A stretch of 64,000 nt of DNA from Saccharibacillus sp. CPCC 101409 (GCF_030518235.1 NZ_JAULSA010000016.1:1-64000), one strand, 5' to 3'. Counted from the first letter of the stretch, positions 1 through 8,733 are shown. Program-made: numbers and translations. The notes: generated by a model from the letters alone, not told the origin.

Positions 1-152
1 CGTTGAATGAAGCGTACACGCTTTAGGTACGGTTCATTCGTTGAATGAAGCGTACACGCTTTAGGTAGGGTTCATTCGTTGAATGAAGCGTACACGCTTT
101 AGGTACGGTTCATTCGTTGAATGAAGCGTACACGCTTTAGGTACGGTTCATT
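1..152. repeat. Four tandem copies of a 38-bp palindromic unit
   Basis: Units start at 1, 39, 77 and 115 and are nearly identical; copy 2 has one C-to-G change in GGTAC. The window begins inside or at the edge of the array, so more copies may lie upstream. Each unit holds AGCGT-AC-ACGCT, and the unit junctions form TTCATTC-GTT-GAATGAA, so the array is a series of inverted repeats. No convincing coding frame is present. The function is unknown. Confidence 0.9.
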
Positions 153-208
153 TAGAGGACGAAAAGGCAGGCAAAGATGCACTTCGGTGAGTTTGCGCAC
201 ACGGCCTA
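151..208. repeat. Degenerate copy of a dispersed palindromic element
   Basis: This stretch shares a core (GGCAGnnAAAGATGCAC, then TGAGTTTGCG and ACACG-CCTAA) with the perfect palindrome at 12900-12968. The right arm is recognisable but the left arm is reduced, so the hairpin is weaker here. It abuts the 38-bp tandem array and lies downstream of the minus-strand hydrolase gene. Confidence 0.6.
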
Positions 209-285
209 ATGAAGGCCGATTCATAAAGTCCGTTTTTGCCTCTTCCGCTTTGCTCCCCTTGCCCCTTTCCTGCCCATTACTCCGC

Positions 286-1308
286 TCACTTTCCACCCAG
301 CGCCGGGAGCACGAACCGGCGCATCAGCTGGCGCGGGTTCTTGTAGCGGCTGACGCGGCTGTCGGAAGTGAAGACCGCCACCGCGTCCAGCGTCGGCAGC
401 ACGTAGATCTGCTGCCCGCCGTGGCCGTGGGCGCAGGCGTAGGGCGCGCCGGCCAGCTCGCCGGCCCACCACTGGAAGCCGTAGTCGCCGAAGCCTTCGT
501 AGCCGGCCGTCTGCGGCGAGAGCATCTGCCGCGTCCAGTCCGCCGGCAGCACCCGGCGGCCCTCGAACGTGCCGCCTTCGAGGCAGCACTGCCCGAACCG
601 GGCCAGGTCGCGCGATGTCAGCGCGAGCCCGATATGGCCGGCGCTGACGCCTTCGCGCGCCGGCGACCAGGCCGCGCTGCGGATGCCCAGCGGCGCAAAC
701 AGTTCGCGCTGCGCGAAGCTGAACGCGTCTTCGCCCGTCCACTGCGTAAGCACGGCCGACAGCAGGTGCGAGTCGGTGCTGCGGTAAGTGAACGTGCCGC
801 GATCTTCCGGCACGACGGGAAGGCACAACGCGAACGACACCCAGCTGCGGCTGCGGTGGAACGGGCGAAGCAGCGATTCGCCCAGGCTGCGCCCGGTCTT
901 CCAGTAGCTGCCCGAAGTCATGGTCAGCAGCTGGCGCAGCGTGATTTCCCGCGCGAGCGGATGGGCGTCCTTCGGCCAGACCGCTTGCAGATGGGCGAAG
1001 ATCGAAGCGTCCAGGTCGGGACGCCCGGCGCGCTCGTGCGCGATGCCCAGCAGCGCGGCGGTGAAGCTTTTGGTGGCCGAGCGCAGATCGTGCAGCGTTT
1101 CCGGCGCGGCGCCGCCGTAATAGCGCTCGAAGATCAGGCGCCCGCCGCGCAGCAGCAGGAAGCTGCGCAGCTTCGGATGGCTCTGCTCGGCGGCTTTGCC
1201 GCCCTGGAGCAGCGTGAATTCATCCGTCCCCGTCTCTTCGGGACGGGCTTCGGGCATCGGCGGCGCGAAGGTGCCGGACGAGACGATCAGCGGCGTGGAA
1301 TGCGGCAT
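286..1308 (-). CDS. Serine hydrolase of the beta-lactamase / penicillin-binding fold
   Basis: The 340-aa protein resembles the class C beta-lactamase and esterase group (beta-lactamase family PF00144). The nucleophile motif SxxK is SATK at residues 77-80, the second motif is YRS near residue 175, and a glycine-rich HGHGGQ near residue 300 fits the third active-site strand. I see no signal peptide or membrane segment, so a cytoplasmic esterase or peptidase is more likely than a secreted resistance enzyme. The ATG is preceded by GGAGG about 6 nt upstream. The gene stands alone, and the substrate cannot be inferred. Confidence 0.85.
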   Translation of the reverse strand: MPHSTPLIVSSGTFAPPMPEARPEETGTDEFTLLQGGKAAEQSHPKLRSFLLLRGGRLIFERYYGGAAPETLHDLRSATKSFTAALLGIAHERAGRPDLDASIFAHLQAVWPKDAHPLAREITLRQLLTMTSGSYWKTGRSLGESLLRPFHRSRSWVSFALCLPVVPEDRGTFTYRSTDSHLLSAVLTQWTGEDAFSFAQRELFAPLGIRSAAWSPAREGVSAGHIGLALTSRDLARFGQCCLEGGTFEGRRVLPADWTRQMLSPQTAGYEGFGDYGFQWWAGELAGAPYACAHGHGGQQIYVLPTLDAVAVFTSDSRVSRYKNPRQLMRRFVLPALGGK

Positions 1309-1603
1309 GGCGGCCTCCTTGGGGCCCGGCGCACGGCCGGGCCGGTTGTTTTGATGGGGAAGAGCAACTTTTCCTGATCGTTTTCGTTAAAGAGTTATAA
1401 CCGTTTTTAGGCAATCCGTCCCTGTATTCGGCAAGCTTCGTACCCAATTTTCTTGAAAAATGTTATACTCGTAAGTAAGCATCTTCTTAACTTAGTCTTT
1501 GTTTTCGTTTGGAGGAGAGTCGCATCCGGCCAAAAAGAGAGAAGTGAAAGGCAATCCGGAAGTGATTCAGTTGGCATTTCGTCGGGTAAGTTAAGTTTCA
1601 AAA

Positions 1604-1780
1604 GTGGAAGTTTGCTTTTTTCTAACGGCGGCGCGCTTCATCCACCCGGTATACGGGGAGGGCGCCGTGGGCAGTGCGATCACCTGATGATCTCAAGGGG
1701 CGTCTGTCGGCAGCAGATTTTTTTGACATTCTCGATAACGAAATACGTTCCGGGAGGGAATTATGATGGCGACCAAAGGT
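1604..1780 (+). pseudogene. Possible small frameshifted coding remnant
   Basis: The region between the hydrolase (start 1308) and the 63-aa gene (1763) has no intact gene of convincing quality. From GTG 1604 one frame reads a protein-like stretch (ending ...HPVYGEGAVGSAIT) and stops at 1684-1686. Shifting by one base there continues as DDLKGRLSAADFFDILDNE and ends with a TGA that overlaps the ATG at 1763. Removing one T near 1684 would join the two. I do not recognise the product. It could be a degenerate gene, a sequencing error or chance. Confidence 0.3.
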
Positions 1781-1954
1781 CATAACGAAGTCAAGGAAAG
1801 TCTGCGGGAAATGACTCGTATTTTTCGTCCGAGCGATCCGAAGAAATTCGTCAAAGAATATGTTCGGAAGTATCACATTATGGGCGGGTACGAGGAAGAA
1901 TTGACGCTGGTGGTAGAGAACGAGATGGGCAAGCTCAACTCGTCCGCTTCCTAG
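1763..1954 (+). CDS. Small hypothetical protein (63 aa)
   Basis: I do not recognise this family. It is a short, charged, probably soluble helical protein with KESLREMTRIFRPSD near residue 11 and YVRKYHIMGGYEEELTLVVE near residue 34. A GGGAGGG ribosome binding site lies just upstream of a double ATG (1763 and 1766). It has no signal peptide or membrane helix. It is followed by about 150 bp without a gene and then the terminator at 2105. Confidence 0.6.
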   Translation: MMATKGHNEVKESLREMTRIFRPSDPKKFVKEYVRKYHIMGGYEEELTLVVENEMGKLNSSAS

Positions 1955-2104
1955 GGAGAAGTCCGGAAGCGCCGCGAATATCGTCGGTGCGCCGAATCGA
2001 ACGCAGTTGCAAGCGCAAGTGTGAATGAAGATGCCTTTGTCCGGATACGTCCGGCAACCGAACAATCGAATTGAATTTGCTGCACCCGTACGCAAACGAT
2101 CGCA

Positions 2105-2144
2105 ACCGTCCTTTGGAGCTTATGGCTCGGAGGACGGTTTTTTT
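2105..2144 (+). terminator. Rho-independent terminator
   Basis: An ACCGTCCT / AGGACGGT stem with an 18-nt loop runs into T8. It probably ends the transcript of the 63-aa gene and insulates the following operon promoter. Confidence 0.8.
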
Positions 2145-2197
2145 GACGAAGCTCCGGCTGGCCCGGCGTAATCGGGCGGCGCGCGGCTCCGAAGCTC

Positions 2198-2253
2198 TTG
2201 ACGAACCGTTTTTTTTCGGTTAATGTGTGCTTATCAATATATACAGGAGCACA
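2198..2253 (+). promoter_or_regulatory. Sigma-A promoter and candidate GntR (YtrA-like) operator
   Basis: TTGACG (2198-2203), a 17-bp spacer and TAATGT (2221-2226) form a good sigma-A promoter for the permease-GntR-ATPase operon. An inverted repeat, TGTGCT-N16-AGCACA (2226-2253), overlaps the expected start site. B. subtilis YtrA binds a spaced inverted repeat at its own operon, so autoregulation by the GntR protein at 3147 is plausible. The operator assignment is inference. Confidence 0.55.
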
Positions 2254-2390
2254 GAGGAGCGCGCGACTTTTTACTTTACGAACGGCTTGTCTCAATCGGA
2301 TGGTTGGTTTCGCCCGGTCGAGCCCAATCTACTGTATTCAGGCAGACAGGCTGCCGGAACGGCGCTTTGTGTACGGGAACGGAGGGAAAT

Positions 2391-3110
2391 ATGAAGGAGA
2401 ATTTTCGTCAGGCCTGGCTGATCGTGGTCCGGGAACTGCGGATCGATCGCTATTATTTGCTGGCTTCGCTGCTGTTTATTTTGTATATGGCCGTTTTTGC
2501 GGGACTCATGATATCGGCTCTGGACCGGGAACCGCGTTTTTCGCTGCTGGCGGACCTGCTGTTCTGGCTGGCCGTGTCCGGCATCGGGTATTATTTTTCC
2601 AAACGGATCTTCAAATACATTACCCAGGACTCTTATACGCATATGCTCGCCTACTATCGCACGCTGCCCATTCCGCCGCAGGCGCTCGCCCTGGCCCGTA
2701 TACTGCAAATGGTAATGTCGTTCATCGTAAACGGGATCGTCTTCTTCGGCCTGATGTATACGCTGTACGGGGAGCTGCGGCAGCTGCTGGGAATCGGCGC
2801 TTATATCGGCTTCGCGCTGACCTGGACGGGCCTTGCGCTGCTGACCAACGCGTTGTATATCGTCATGGAATGCCTGATGAAAGGCAAAGCGTATTTCTGG
2901 TACAGCTTCGTGCTGATGATCGGCGTAACGGCGATTATGCTGATTCTGCGTCTAACGGGTATTCATCCGCTGGAAGAAAGCATCCGGACCTCGGCGCGGT
3001 TGGGAATGGCGTCTCCGGTCATGTGGCTGCTGCTCGCGGCGGGAATCGCTTCGGCTTACTGGGCGTACCGCACGATCGTGCGCAGACTGCCGAAGCGCAA
3101 TCTGGCCTAA
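2391..3110 (+). CDS. ABC transporter permease subunit, about six membrane helices
   Basis: The 239-aa integral membrane protein has a short basic N-terminus and about six hydrophobic segments, for example near residues 25-45, 58-78, 105-128, 133-155, 172-192 and 207-225. The start at ATG 2391 is set by GGAGGGAAAT directly upstream; an open frame upstream lacks a ribosome binding site. It is the first gene of an operon with a GntR regulator and an ATPase, the layout of YtrA-type transporters induced by cell-wall antibiotics in Bacillus. Sequence alone does not show the transported substrate. Confidence 0.75.
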   Translation: MKENFRQAWLIVVRELRIDRYYLLASLLFILYMAVFAGLMISALDREPRFSLLADLLFWLAVSGIGYYFSKRIFKYITQDSYTHMLAYYRTLPIPPQALALARILQMVMSFIVNGIVFFGLMYTLYGELRQLLGIGAYIGFALTWTGLALLTNALYIVMECLMKGKAYFWYSFVLMIGVTAIMLILRLTGIHPLEESIRTSARLGMASPVMWLLLAAGIASAYWAYRTIVRRLPKRNLA

Positions 3111-3146
3111 CCCCAAGAAACAGGCGGGAGACAAAGGAGTGAAGTT

Positions 3147-3536
3147 ATGCGAATTCCCGTGCAAATCAACGAAAGCAGCGCCGAGCCGCTGTATCACCAG
3201 ATCGAGACGCAGCTGCGTTCGCTGATCGTGACCGGGCAGGTCGCGGAAGGCACGCTGCTGCCGTCGATCCGGGAGTTTGCGGCCGATTTGAAATGCAGCG
3301 TCATCACGATCCGGCGCGTGTATCAGGACCTGGAGAACGAAGGACTGCTGCGCACGCGGCAGGGCACCGGCACGTTCGTGACCAGGGTGGATACCGACGA
3401 CCGGGAAGAATACAAGAAGCAGATCGTGCTCGAAGCGGTGCGTTCTCTGCTGGACGCGGCGAGGTCGGTCGGCTATTCGCCCGAAGAATTGAAAGCGCTG
3501 GTCGATGAAACGCTTCGCAAGGAAGAACGTAAGTAA
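3147..3536 (+). CDS. GntR-family regulator, YtrA subfamily
   Basis: The 129-aa protein has an N-terminal winged helix-turn-helix (residues 10-78, with PLYHQIETQLR, GTLLPSIREFA and the wing RQGTGTFV) and only a short helical tail of about 45 residues. That short tail is typical of the YtrA subfamily, which often controls ABC transporters encoded in the same operon. It lies 36 bp after the permease and about 100 bp before the ATPase. The likely target is the inverted repeat at the operon promoter (2226-2253). Confidence 0.88.
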   Translation: MRIPVQINESSAEPLYHQIETQLRSLIVTGQVAEGTLLPSIREFAADLKCSVITIRRVYQDLENEGLLRTRQGTGTFVTRVDTDDREEYKKQIVLEAVRSLLDAARSVGYSPEELKALVDETLRKEERK

Positions 3537-3642
3537 CCGGGAGCGCGCCCAAAAAGCCCCTGCCCGGCATCCCAATCGCCGGAGCGAAGGCGGGCGTTTT
3601 CCGGACCGCCCGTTACGAGGACCGGAAAAGGAGTGGAGCAAG

Positions 3643-4533
3643 ATGGAGAATACCGTGGTGGAATGGCGGGGCGTCGTCAAGCGGCGCGAGCGGATGACGC
3701 TCGGCCCGGTCGATATCGAACTGCGCGAGAACCACGTCACCGCGCTGATCGGGCGCAACGGCTCCGGCAAGTCGACGCTGATGAAGCTGGCCGCCGGCTT
3801 GATCTACCCCGACGCGGGCGAAATCAGCTGGTTCGGCAGCGCTTATCCGGACGGCATTCCGGCCGAAGTGCGCACCCGGATGTCGTATGTGCCGGAGAAT
3901 TTCGCTACCGAGGAAGACGGCATCAAGATGGATGCGGCCGCGGAATTCCGCTCTTTCTGGTACCCGTCCTGGGACTGGCAGCGTTACGAAGAGCTGCTGC
4001 GCAAGTTCGAAGTGCCGGGCGGGAAGAGGCTGGACAAGCTGTCGAAGGGGCAGCGGCGCAAGTTCGAGATCGCGGCGGCGCTGGCGGTGCGGCCGAAGCT
4101 GCTGCTGCTCGACGAACCGTCTTCGGGCCTCGACCCTTTTGCCTGGAAAACGATGCTGGAAGAAATCCGGCGCTGCGTGGAAGAAGACCGGGCGACGGTG
4201 CTGCTGTCCACGCATATCGTCGAGGAAGTGCGCCGGATGGCGGACTATCTGCTGCTGCTCGACGGCGGGCGTTCGCTCGGGATCAGGGAGAAGGACGCGC
4301 TGCTGGATGCGGGCCGCGAAGTGTGGATCGAAGACGACGAAGAACTGGTGCGCGAGCTGCCGGGCGTGACCGAATGGGCGCGCGAATCCGAAGGGATGAT
4401 CCGCTTCGTGACGACGGATTACGCCGGAGCGGCGGCGCTGCTGGGCGAAGCCGGCGTCCGGCCGATCCGGGCGCGGGCGCTGGAACTGGACGAGATGATG
4501 GAACATTGGATGGAAGGGCGTCTTTCTTCTTAA
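3643..4533 (+). CDS. ABC transporter ATP-binding protein (YtrB-like)
   Basis: The 296-aa ATPase has Walker A GRNGSGKST (about residue 38), signature LSKGQRRKF (about 131), Walker B LLLLDEPSSGLDP (about 151) and the H-loop STHI. The family normally has LSGGQ; LSKGQ is a common variant in exporter ATPases. The C-terminal 90 residues form an accessory domain. ATG 3643 follows GGAGTGG. It probably pairs with the permease at 2391, with the GntR gene between them. Confidence 0.88.
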   Translation: MENTVVEWRGVVKRRERMTLGPVDIELRENHVTALIGRNGSGKSTLMKLAAGLIYPDAGEISWFGSAYPDGIPAEVRTRMSYVPENFATEEDGIKMDAAAEFRSFWYPSWDWQRYEELLRKFEVPGGKRLDKLSKGQRRKFEIAAALAVRPKLLLLDEPSSGLDPFAWKTMLEEIRRCVEEDRATVLLSTHIVEEVRRMADYLLLLDGGRSLGIREKDALLDAGREVWIEDDEELVRELPGVTEWARESEGMIRFVTTDYAGAAALLGEAGVRPIRARALELDEMMEHWMEGRLSS

Positions 4534-4582
4534 TCTTTTTCGAGCAGGATGCCCGGCGTTTCCCAAACGACAGAGAGGGAGG

Positions 4583-5494
4583 ATGAAGATGGCGGAAAGA
4601 CTGGTTTTGCGGGATGTAATCAAGCGTTACGGCGACAAGACGGCGGTAGACCGGATTTCGCTGGACGTGCACGAAGGCGAGATCTACGGGCTGCTGGGCG
4701 CAAACGGCGCGGGCAAAACGACGACGATGCGCATGGTGCTGGGGCTGATCTATCCCGACGACGGCAGCATTACATACGGAGGCCATGCGTACGGAGGCGA
4801 TGTCCAGCGCGATGTCGGCTATCTGCCGGAGGAACGGGGACTGTACCCGAAAGTCAAAGTCAGCGAGCAGATCGTGTATCTGGCGAAGCTGCGCGGGATG
4901 AACGGGGCGGAAGCGGACAAGAGCCTGCGCTACTGGCTGAACAAGTTCGACGCCGACGAGTATTACGACAAGCGGATCGAAGAATTGTCGAAGGGCAATC
5001 AGCAGAAAATGGGCTTTATCGCCGCGGTGGTGCACCGTCCGAATATCCTGATCCTGGACGAAGCGTTCAGCGGTCTCGATCCGGTCAACGTCGAACTGCT
5101 GAAGCTGGCGGTCAAGGAGCTGCGGGAAGAAGGCGCCAGCATTCTGTTCTCCACCCACCGGATGGAGCATGTCGAAGAATTGTGCCGCAGCATCACGATT
5201 CTCGACCGGTCCAAAACGGTGCTGCAGGGCGATATCCGCGAGATCAAGCAGCGCTTCCCGCGCGAGCAGATCCTGCTGAAGACGCTGTCCCCGGTAAGCG
5301 GACTGGAAAGCCTGCCCGGCGTGACCGGCGTCGAAGGAGATCCGGAAGGCTATACGATCCGGATCGCCGACGAATCGGCTGCGCTGCCGGTACTGACCGA
5401 AGCGATGCGCCAGAGCGAAGTGCGGCATTTCGAAGTCAAAGAACCGACGCTGAACCAAATCTTTATCCGATCGGTGGGTGAGCGGCATGAATAG
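4583..5494 (+). CDS. ABC exporter ATP-binding protein (NatA-like)
   Basis: The 303-aa protein carries Walker A GANGAGKTT (about residue 40), LSKGNQQK signature (about 138), Walker B ILILDEAFSGLDP (about 156) and the H-loop STHRMEH. DEAFSGLDP and a C-terminal accessory domain match the NatA/YhaQ type. It starts 49 bp after the preceding ATPase gene and overlaps the following permease by 8 bp, so the two are translationally coupled. It powers efflux by the permease at 5487; sodium or a toxic compound is the usual family substrate, not shown here. Confidence 0.9.
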   Translation: MKMAERLVLRDVIKRYGDKTAVDRISLDVHEGEIYGLLGANGAGKTTTMRMVLGLIYPDDGSITYGGHAYGGDVQRDVGYLPEERGLYPKVKVSEQIVYLAKLRGMNGAEADKSLRYWLNKFDADEYYDKRIEELSKGNQQKMGFIAAVVHRPNILILDEAFSGLDPVNVELLKLAVKELREEGASILFSTHRMEHVEELCRSITILDRSKTVLQGDIREIKQRFPREQILLKTLSPVSGLESLPGVTGVEGDPEGYTIRIADESAALPVLTEAMRQSEVRHFEVKEPTLNQIFIRSVGERHE

Positions 5495-6794
5495 ACTGGG
5501 CACGGTTGTCGGCTTTACGTTCAAGAACAAAGTCCGCACCAAATCGTTTGTGATTACGACGCTGCTGCTGGCGCTGCTGATGACGATCGGGATTCACGTT
5601 CCGTTCCTGATCCAGCTTTTTACCGGCGGAAACGACGAAGGCGGCGACCGGATCGGGCTGGCGGCTTCGGGCGAATATACCGAAATCGCGCAGCAGATCG
5701 AAAGCTATGCGTCCGGGCTGCCGGATTCCGACGTGACGTTCGTGCGTCTTGACGGAACCGGCGATGCGGCGGCGCTCAAGCGGCAGGCGGACGACCAGGA
5801 TCTGGCCGGCTATCTGGAGTTCGAAGCCGGCGGCGAAGCGGGAGCTTTCCCGGCTGCCAGATACGTATCGGAGAACGGCTCGATTCCGGCCAATGTGCAG
5901 GCGGTGCTTCAGCCGGCGCTGGAAAGCGCCAAAACGACGTTTATTGCGCAGGACGCGCTGAGCGAAGCGCAGATTGCGCAGCTCATGACGCCGGCTCGGC
6001 TTCAAGCGTCCAGCTATAACGAGCAGACCGGCGCGTCTTCCGGTACCGGAGGGGCGAGCGGCGGCGAAGACAAGCTCAATCCGATGAACTTTATTACCGT
6101 TTACGTGCTGATGACGCTGTTCTTCTTCTCGGCGATGCTGACCGGCAATATGATCGCGTCGGAAGTTACGTCGGAGAAAAGCTCGCGCGTGATGGAGATC
6201 CTGATTACGAGCGTGTCTCCGCTGACGCAGATGTTCGGCAAGGTAATCGGCGTGTTTCTGGTCGGCCTGCTGCAAATCGCGGTATTCGGCGCCACGATCG
6301 CGATCAACCTGATGCTGCCGTACAACCGCAACGTGCTGTCGGGCTTCGATCTCGATTTCTCGCAGCTGCCGGTCGACGTGCTGATCTACGGCCTGATCTT
6401 CTACATCCTCGGCTACTTCCTGTACGCGCTGCTGTATGCGGCGGTCGGTTCGATCGTGAGCCGGACGGAGGATCTGGGCCAGGCGGTAACGCCGCTGACC
6501 ATGCTGTCGCTGGCCGCGTTCTATATCGGCATCTTCAGCCTGAGCAACCCGAATTCGCTGCTGATGAAGATCGCGTCGTTCGTGCCGTTCACGTCGCCGA
6601 CGACGATGATCGCGCGGATCGGGCTCGGCGAGATTCATTTGTGGGAAATCGCCGTTTCGGTCGTGCTGCTCGGCGCGGCGATCTTCTTCTTCGGCTGGCT
6701 GTCGGCGAAGATCTACCGCACGGGCGTGCTGATGTACGGCAAGCGCCCTTCGTTCAAAGAACTGCGCAAAGCGATGAAGGCGTACAAGATTTAA
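5487..6794 (+). CDS. ABC exporter permease (NatB/YhaP-like)
   Basis: The 435-aa ABC-2 permease has one N-terminal membrane helix (about residues 15-38), a large extracytoplasmic domain (about 45-195) and five or six helices in the C-terminal half. SEKSSRVMEILITS near residue 230 is the conserved coupling segment of this family. ATG 5487 was chosen over GTG 5478 because the purine-rich GGTGGGTG is correctly spaced for it. The start overlaps the ATPase stop. A terminator follows at 6826. Confidence 0.88.
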   Translation: MNRLGTVVGFTFKNKVRTKSFVITTLLLALLMTIGIHVPFLIQLFTGGNDEGGDRIGLAASGEYTEIAQQIESYASGLPDSDVTFVRLDGTGDAAALKRQADDQDLAGYLEFEAGGEAGAFPAARYVSENGSIPANVQAVLQPALESAKTTFIAQDALSEAQIAQLMTPARLQASSYNEQTGASSGTGGASGGEDKLNPMNFITVYVLMTLFFFSAMLTGNMIASEVTSEKSSRVMEILITSVSPLTQMFGKVIGVFLVGLLQIAVFGATIAINLMLPYNRNVLSGFDLDFSQLPVDVLIYGLIFYILGYFLYALLYAAVGSIVSRTEDLGQAVTPLTMLSLAAFYIGIFSLSNPNSLLMKIASFVPFTSPTTMIARIGLGEIHLWEIAVSVVLLGAAIFFFGWLSAKIYRTGVLMYGKRPSFKELRKAMKAYKI

Positions 6795-6825
6795 GCGTTC
6801 CGAAGAAGCGCGATCGGAAGAAAAG

Positions 6826-6850
6826 CGGCTCGCCGACGGCGGGCCGTTTT
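6826..6850 (+). terminator. Rho-independent terminator after the NatAB-like operon
   Basis: A nine-base-pair stem (CGGCTCGCC / GGCGGGCCG, one T-G pair) with a three-base loop is followed by TTTT. Confidence 0.65.
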
Positions 6851-6946
6851 AGTTTGCGTTTGCCCAAAGCGTAACGATTATTATAAAATGTAAGTTAGTC
6901 GGTTCTTTTTTCGTGTAAGCCGGTTCTTTTTAGAGGGGGAGATGCG

Positions 6947-7822
6947 ATGGTTCAAGGTAAAACGCACAAGTCGAGTAAACTGCTGAAGATATTTTCCAGG
7001 GTGCTGCTGATCGTGATCGGCGCCGCCATTACCGCGTACGGCCTGGAGGCCGTGCTGATTCCCAACAACGTCTCGGACGGCGGGGTGACGGGGATTAGCA
7101 TCGTCGGTTCGGAGCTGTTCGGCCTGCCGCTGGGCATTCTGATCGCGGTCATCAATATTCCTTTTGTGTGGCTGGGTTATAAACAGATCGGCAAAAGCTT
7201 CGCGCTGTATTCGGTGGTCGGGATCGCCGCGCTGTCGGTCGGCACGACCATGATGCACCATGTGCATACGATTATCGACGGCGATACGCTGCTCGTTACC
7301 GTGGTCGGCGGGATTATTATCGGTCTCGGCATGGGTATCGCGCTGCGCAACGGCGGAGCGCTCGACGGAATCGATATGCTGGCCGTGCTGCTGTCGCGCA
7401 AGCTGCCCTTCGGCACCAGCGACCTGATCCTGTTCCTGAATACATTCGTATTTGTGATCGTGTCGACGGCGTTCGGCCTGCAGGGCGCGATCATGTCGGC
7501 GCTTGCGTACTTTATCGCTTCCAAAGTGATCCATATCGTCGAAGAAGGCCTGAGCGGCTCCAAGACGTTCAAGATCATCACCAACCAGCCGGAAGTCATG
7601 GTGGAGACGATTCGCGACCGTCTGGGCCGCGGAGCCACTTATTCTGACGCTTACGGCGGCTATTCCAACGAGCAGTTCAAAGAAATCACCTGCGTCATCA
7701 ACCGGATGGAAGAAAGCAAGATCAAAGAAATCATCCACGAGATCGACGAGAACGCTTTTGTCGTCGTATACGATGTGGCGGAGGTCAGAGGCGGCAATTT
7801 CAAAAAGAAAGATATTCACTGA
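6947..7822 (+). CDS. YitT family membrane protein
   Basis: The 291-aa protein has five or six hydrophobic segments in residues 18-190 (DUF161 region; VLIPNNVSDGGVTGIS is the characteristic loop near residue 36) and a cytoplasmic C-terminal DUF2179 domain (about 200-280, with ITCVINRMEESKIKEII). The family is widespread in Firmicutes; its function is not established. ATG 6947 follows AGAGGGGGAG. The leader contains a direct repeat of GGTTCTTTTT at 6900 and 6922, of unknown meaning. Confidence 0.88.
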   Translation: MVQGKTHKSSKLLKIFSRVLLIVIGAAITAYGLEAVLIPNNVSDGGVTGISIVGSELFGLPLGILIAVINIPFVWLGYKQIGKSFALYSVVGIAALSVGTTMMHHVHTIIDGDTLLVTVVGGIIIGLGMGIALRNGGALDGIDMLAVLLSRKLPFGTSDLILFLNTFVFVIVSTAFGLQGAIMSALAYFIASKVIHIVEEGLSGSKTFKIITNQPEVMVETIRDRLGRGATYSDAYGGYSNEQFKEITCVINRMEESKIKEIIHEIDENAFVVVYDVAEVRGGNFKKKDIH

Positions 7823-7884
7823 TTGAACGGCTTGAGCGCGGAGAAAGCCTTGCGCGGCATAGCGTGAACCGTTTCGAAAACGGA

Positions 7885-7918
7885 GGTTTCGGCTGCCTGC
7901 GGCGGCCGGAGCCTTTTT
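7885..7918 (+). terminator. Rho-independent terminator after the YitT gene
   Basis: A nine-pair stem (GGTTTCGGC / GCCGGAGCC, with two G-U pairs) is followed by T5. Confidence 0.6.
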
Positions 7919-7965
7919 GGCGCGGCCGGGGCTGTTAACTTCGTCGGCCAACCTTCCGCGCTGTC

Positions 7966-8011
7966 TTGACAGAGCATCCAAGGTTCATTATGTTTACTTT
8001 AAACAAAGTAA
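7966..8011 (+). promoter_or_regulatory. padR-type gene promoter with overlapping operator
   Basis: TTGACA (7966-7971), a 17-bp spacer and TATGTT (7989-7994) form the promoter. The inverted repeat TTACTTT-AAAC-AAAGTAA (7994-8011) begins in the -10 box, where a bound repressor would block transcription. The half-site AAAGTAA recurs twice in the promoter of the permease at 8811. Confidence 0.7.
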
Positions 8012-8062
8012 GCCGATCAGCCGGTCCGTGGGGCAAAAGATCATAAAAAGGCGGAGAAAAAG

Positions 8063-8632
8063 ATGTCACTTCAAATCGTGATTCTGGGAATGCTGTGGGA
8101 CCGGGACGGCCATCCTTACGAACTCAAAAAAAGAATTCAGCACTTCGAACTCGACGATATTATCTCGATTACGGACGGTTCGTTGTATTACAATATCGAA
8201 GCCCTGGTCAAAAAAGGCTTTATTATTCCGGTCGAGGTGGTGCATACCGAGAACCGGCCGGACAAAACGACGTATGCGATCACCGAAGAAGGCAAACGGG
8301 GGCTGGAAGAAAATATTTACAAGCTGTTCCGCAAAAGTCTGGACGTCAAATCGCTGTACAGCGCGATTCCTTTTATTCGCCGGGCGAACGGCGGCAGGCT
8401 GGCGATCCTGATCGAAGACACGATTGTCACCCTGAAGCATCGGGCCGAACTGGTCAACAAAAATAAAGAGCTGCATCCCGAGCTGCGCGAGCGGGAAGAG
8501 ATCTGGTTCCTGGGCGATCTGGCGGAGCAGTCGCTGCAAACCGAGATTCGGTGGTTCGAACGGCTGCTGGAGATCGTCAAACGAATGGGCGAACCGCAGA
8601 CGGACCAGGCCGGGGATGCCGCCGAAGCGTAA
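8063..8632 (+). CDS. PadR family transcriptional regulator
   Basis: The 189-aa protein has the PadR winged helix (residues 1-90: ILGMLWDRDGHPYELKKRIQ, SLYYNIEALVKKGFI, TTYAITEEGKRGL) and a long helical C-terminal domain of the Vir type. PadR proteins usually repress efflux or membrane-protein genes and respond to small molecules. A shared half-site in its own promoter and in that of the next gene suggests that it controls both. ATG 8063 follows GGCGGAGAAAAAG. Confidence 0.9.
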   Translation: MSLQIVILGMLWDRDGHPYELKKRIQHFELDDIISITDGSLYYNIEALVKKGFIIPVEVVHTENRPDKTTYAITEEGKRGLEENIYKLFRKSLDVKSLYSAIPFIRRANGGRLAILIEDTIVTLKHRAELVNKNKELHPELREREEIWFLGDLAEQSLQTEIRWFERLLEIVKRMGEPQTDQAGDAAEA

Positions 8633-8663
8633 TTTTGAAAAATAAACAGCAAGAATAGTCGAA

Positions 8664-8692
8664 ACTTATCCGGCAGCCGGATAAGTTTTTTT
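8664..8692 (+). terminator. Rho-independent terminator after the PadR gene
   Basis: ACTTATCCGGC / GCCGGATAAGT forms an almost loop-free perfect stem followed by T7. Confidence 0.85.
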
Positions 8693-8733
8693 GTTTGTTG
8701 CAATTTTATTTCCTGCAATTTCTTGGAAGACAG

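Noticed and set aside
121-1377. Long plus-strand frame through the repeat array and across the beta-lactamase-fold gene
   Set aside because: It is antisense to a gene with clear motifs and begins inside a tandem repeat.
1453-1467. TTGAAA ... TATACT as a promoter
   Set aside because: The two boxes are only 5 bp apart, too close for sigma-A recognition.
1453-1785. 110-codon plus-strand frame before the 63-aa gene
   Set aside because: It has no ribosome binding site, low-quality composition and overlaps the start of the better supported 63-aa gene in another frame.
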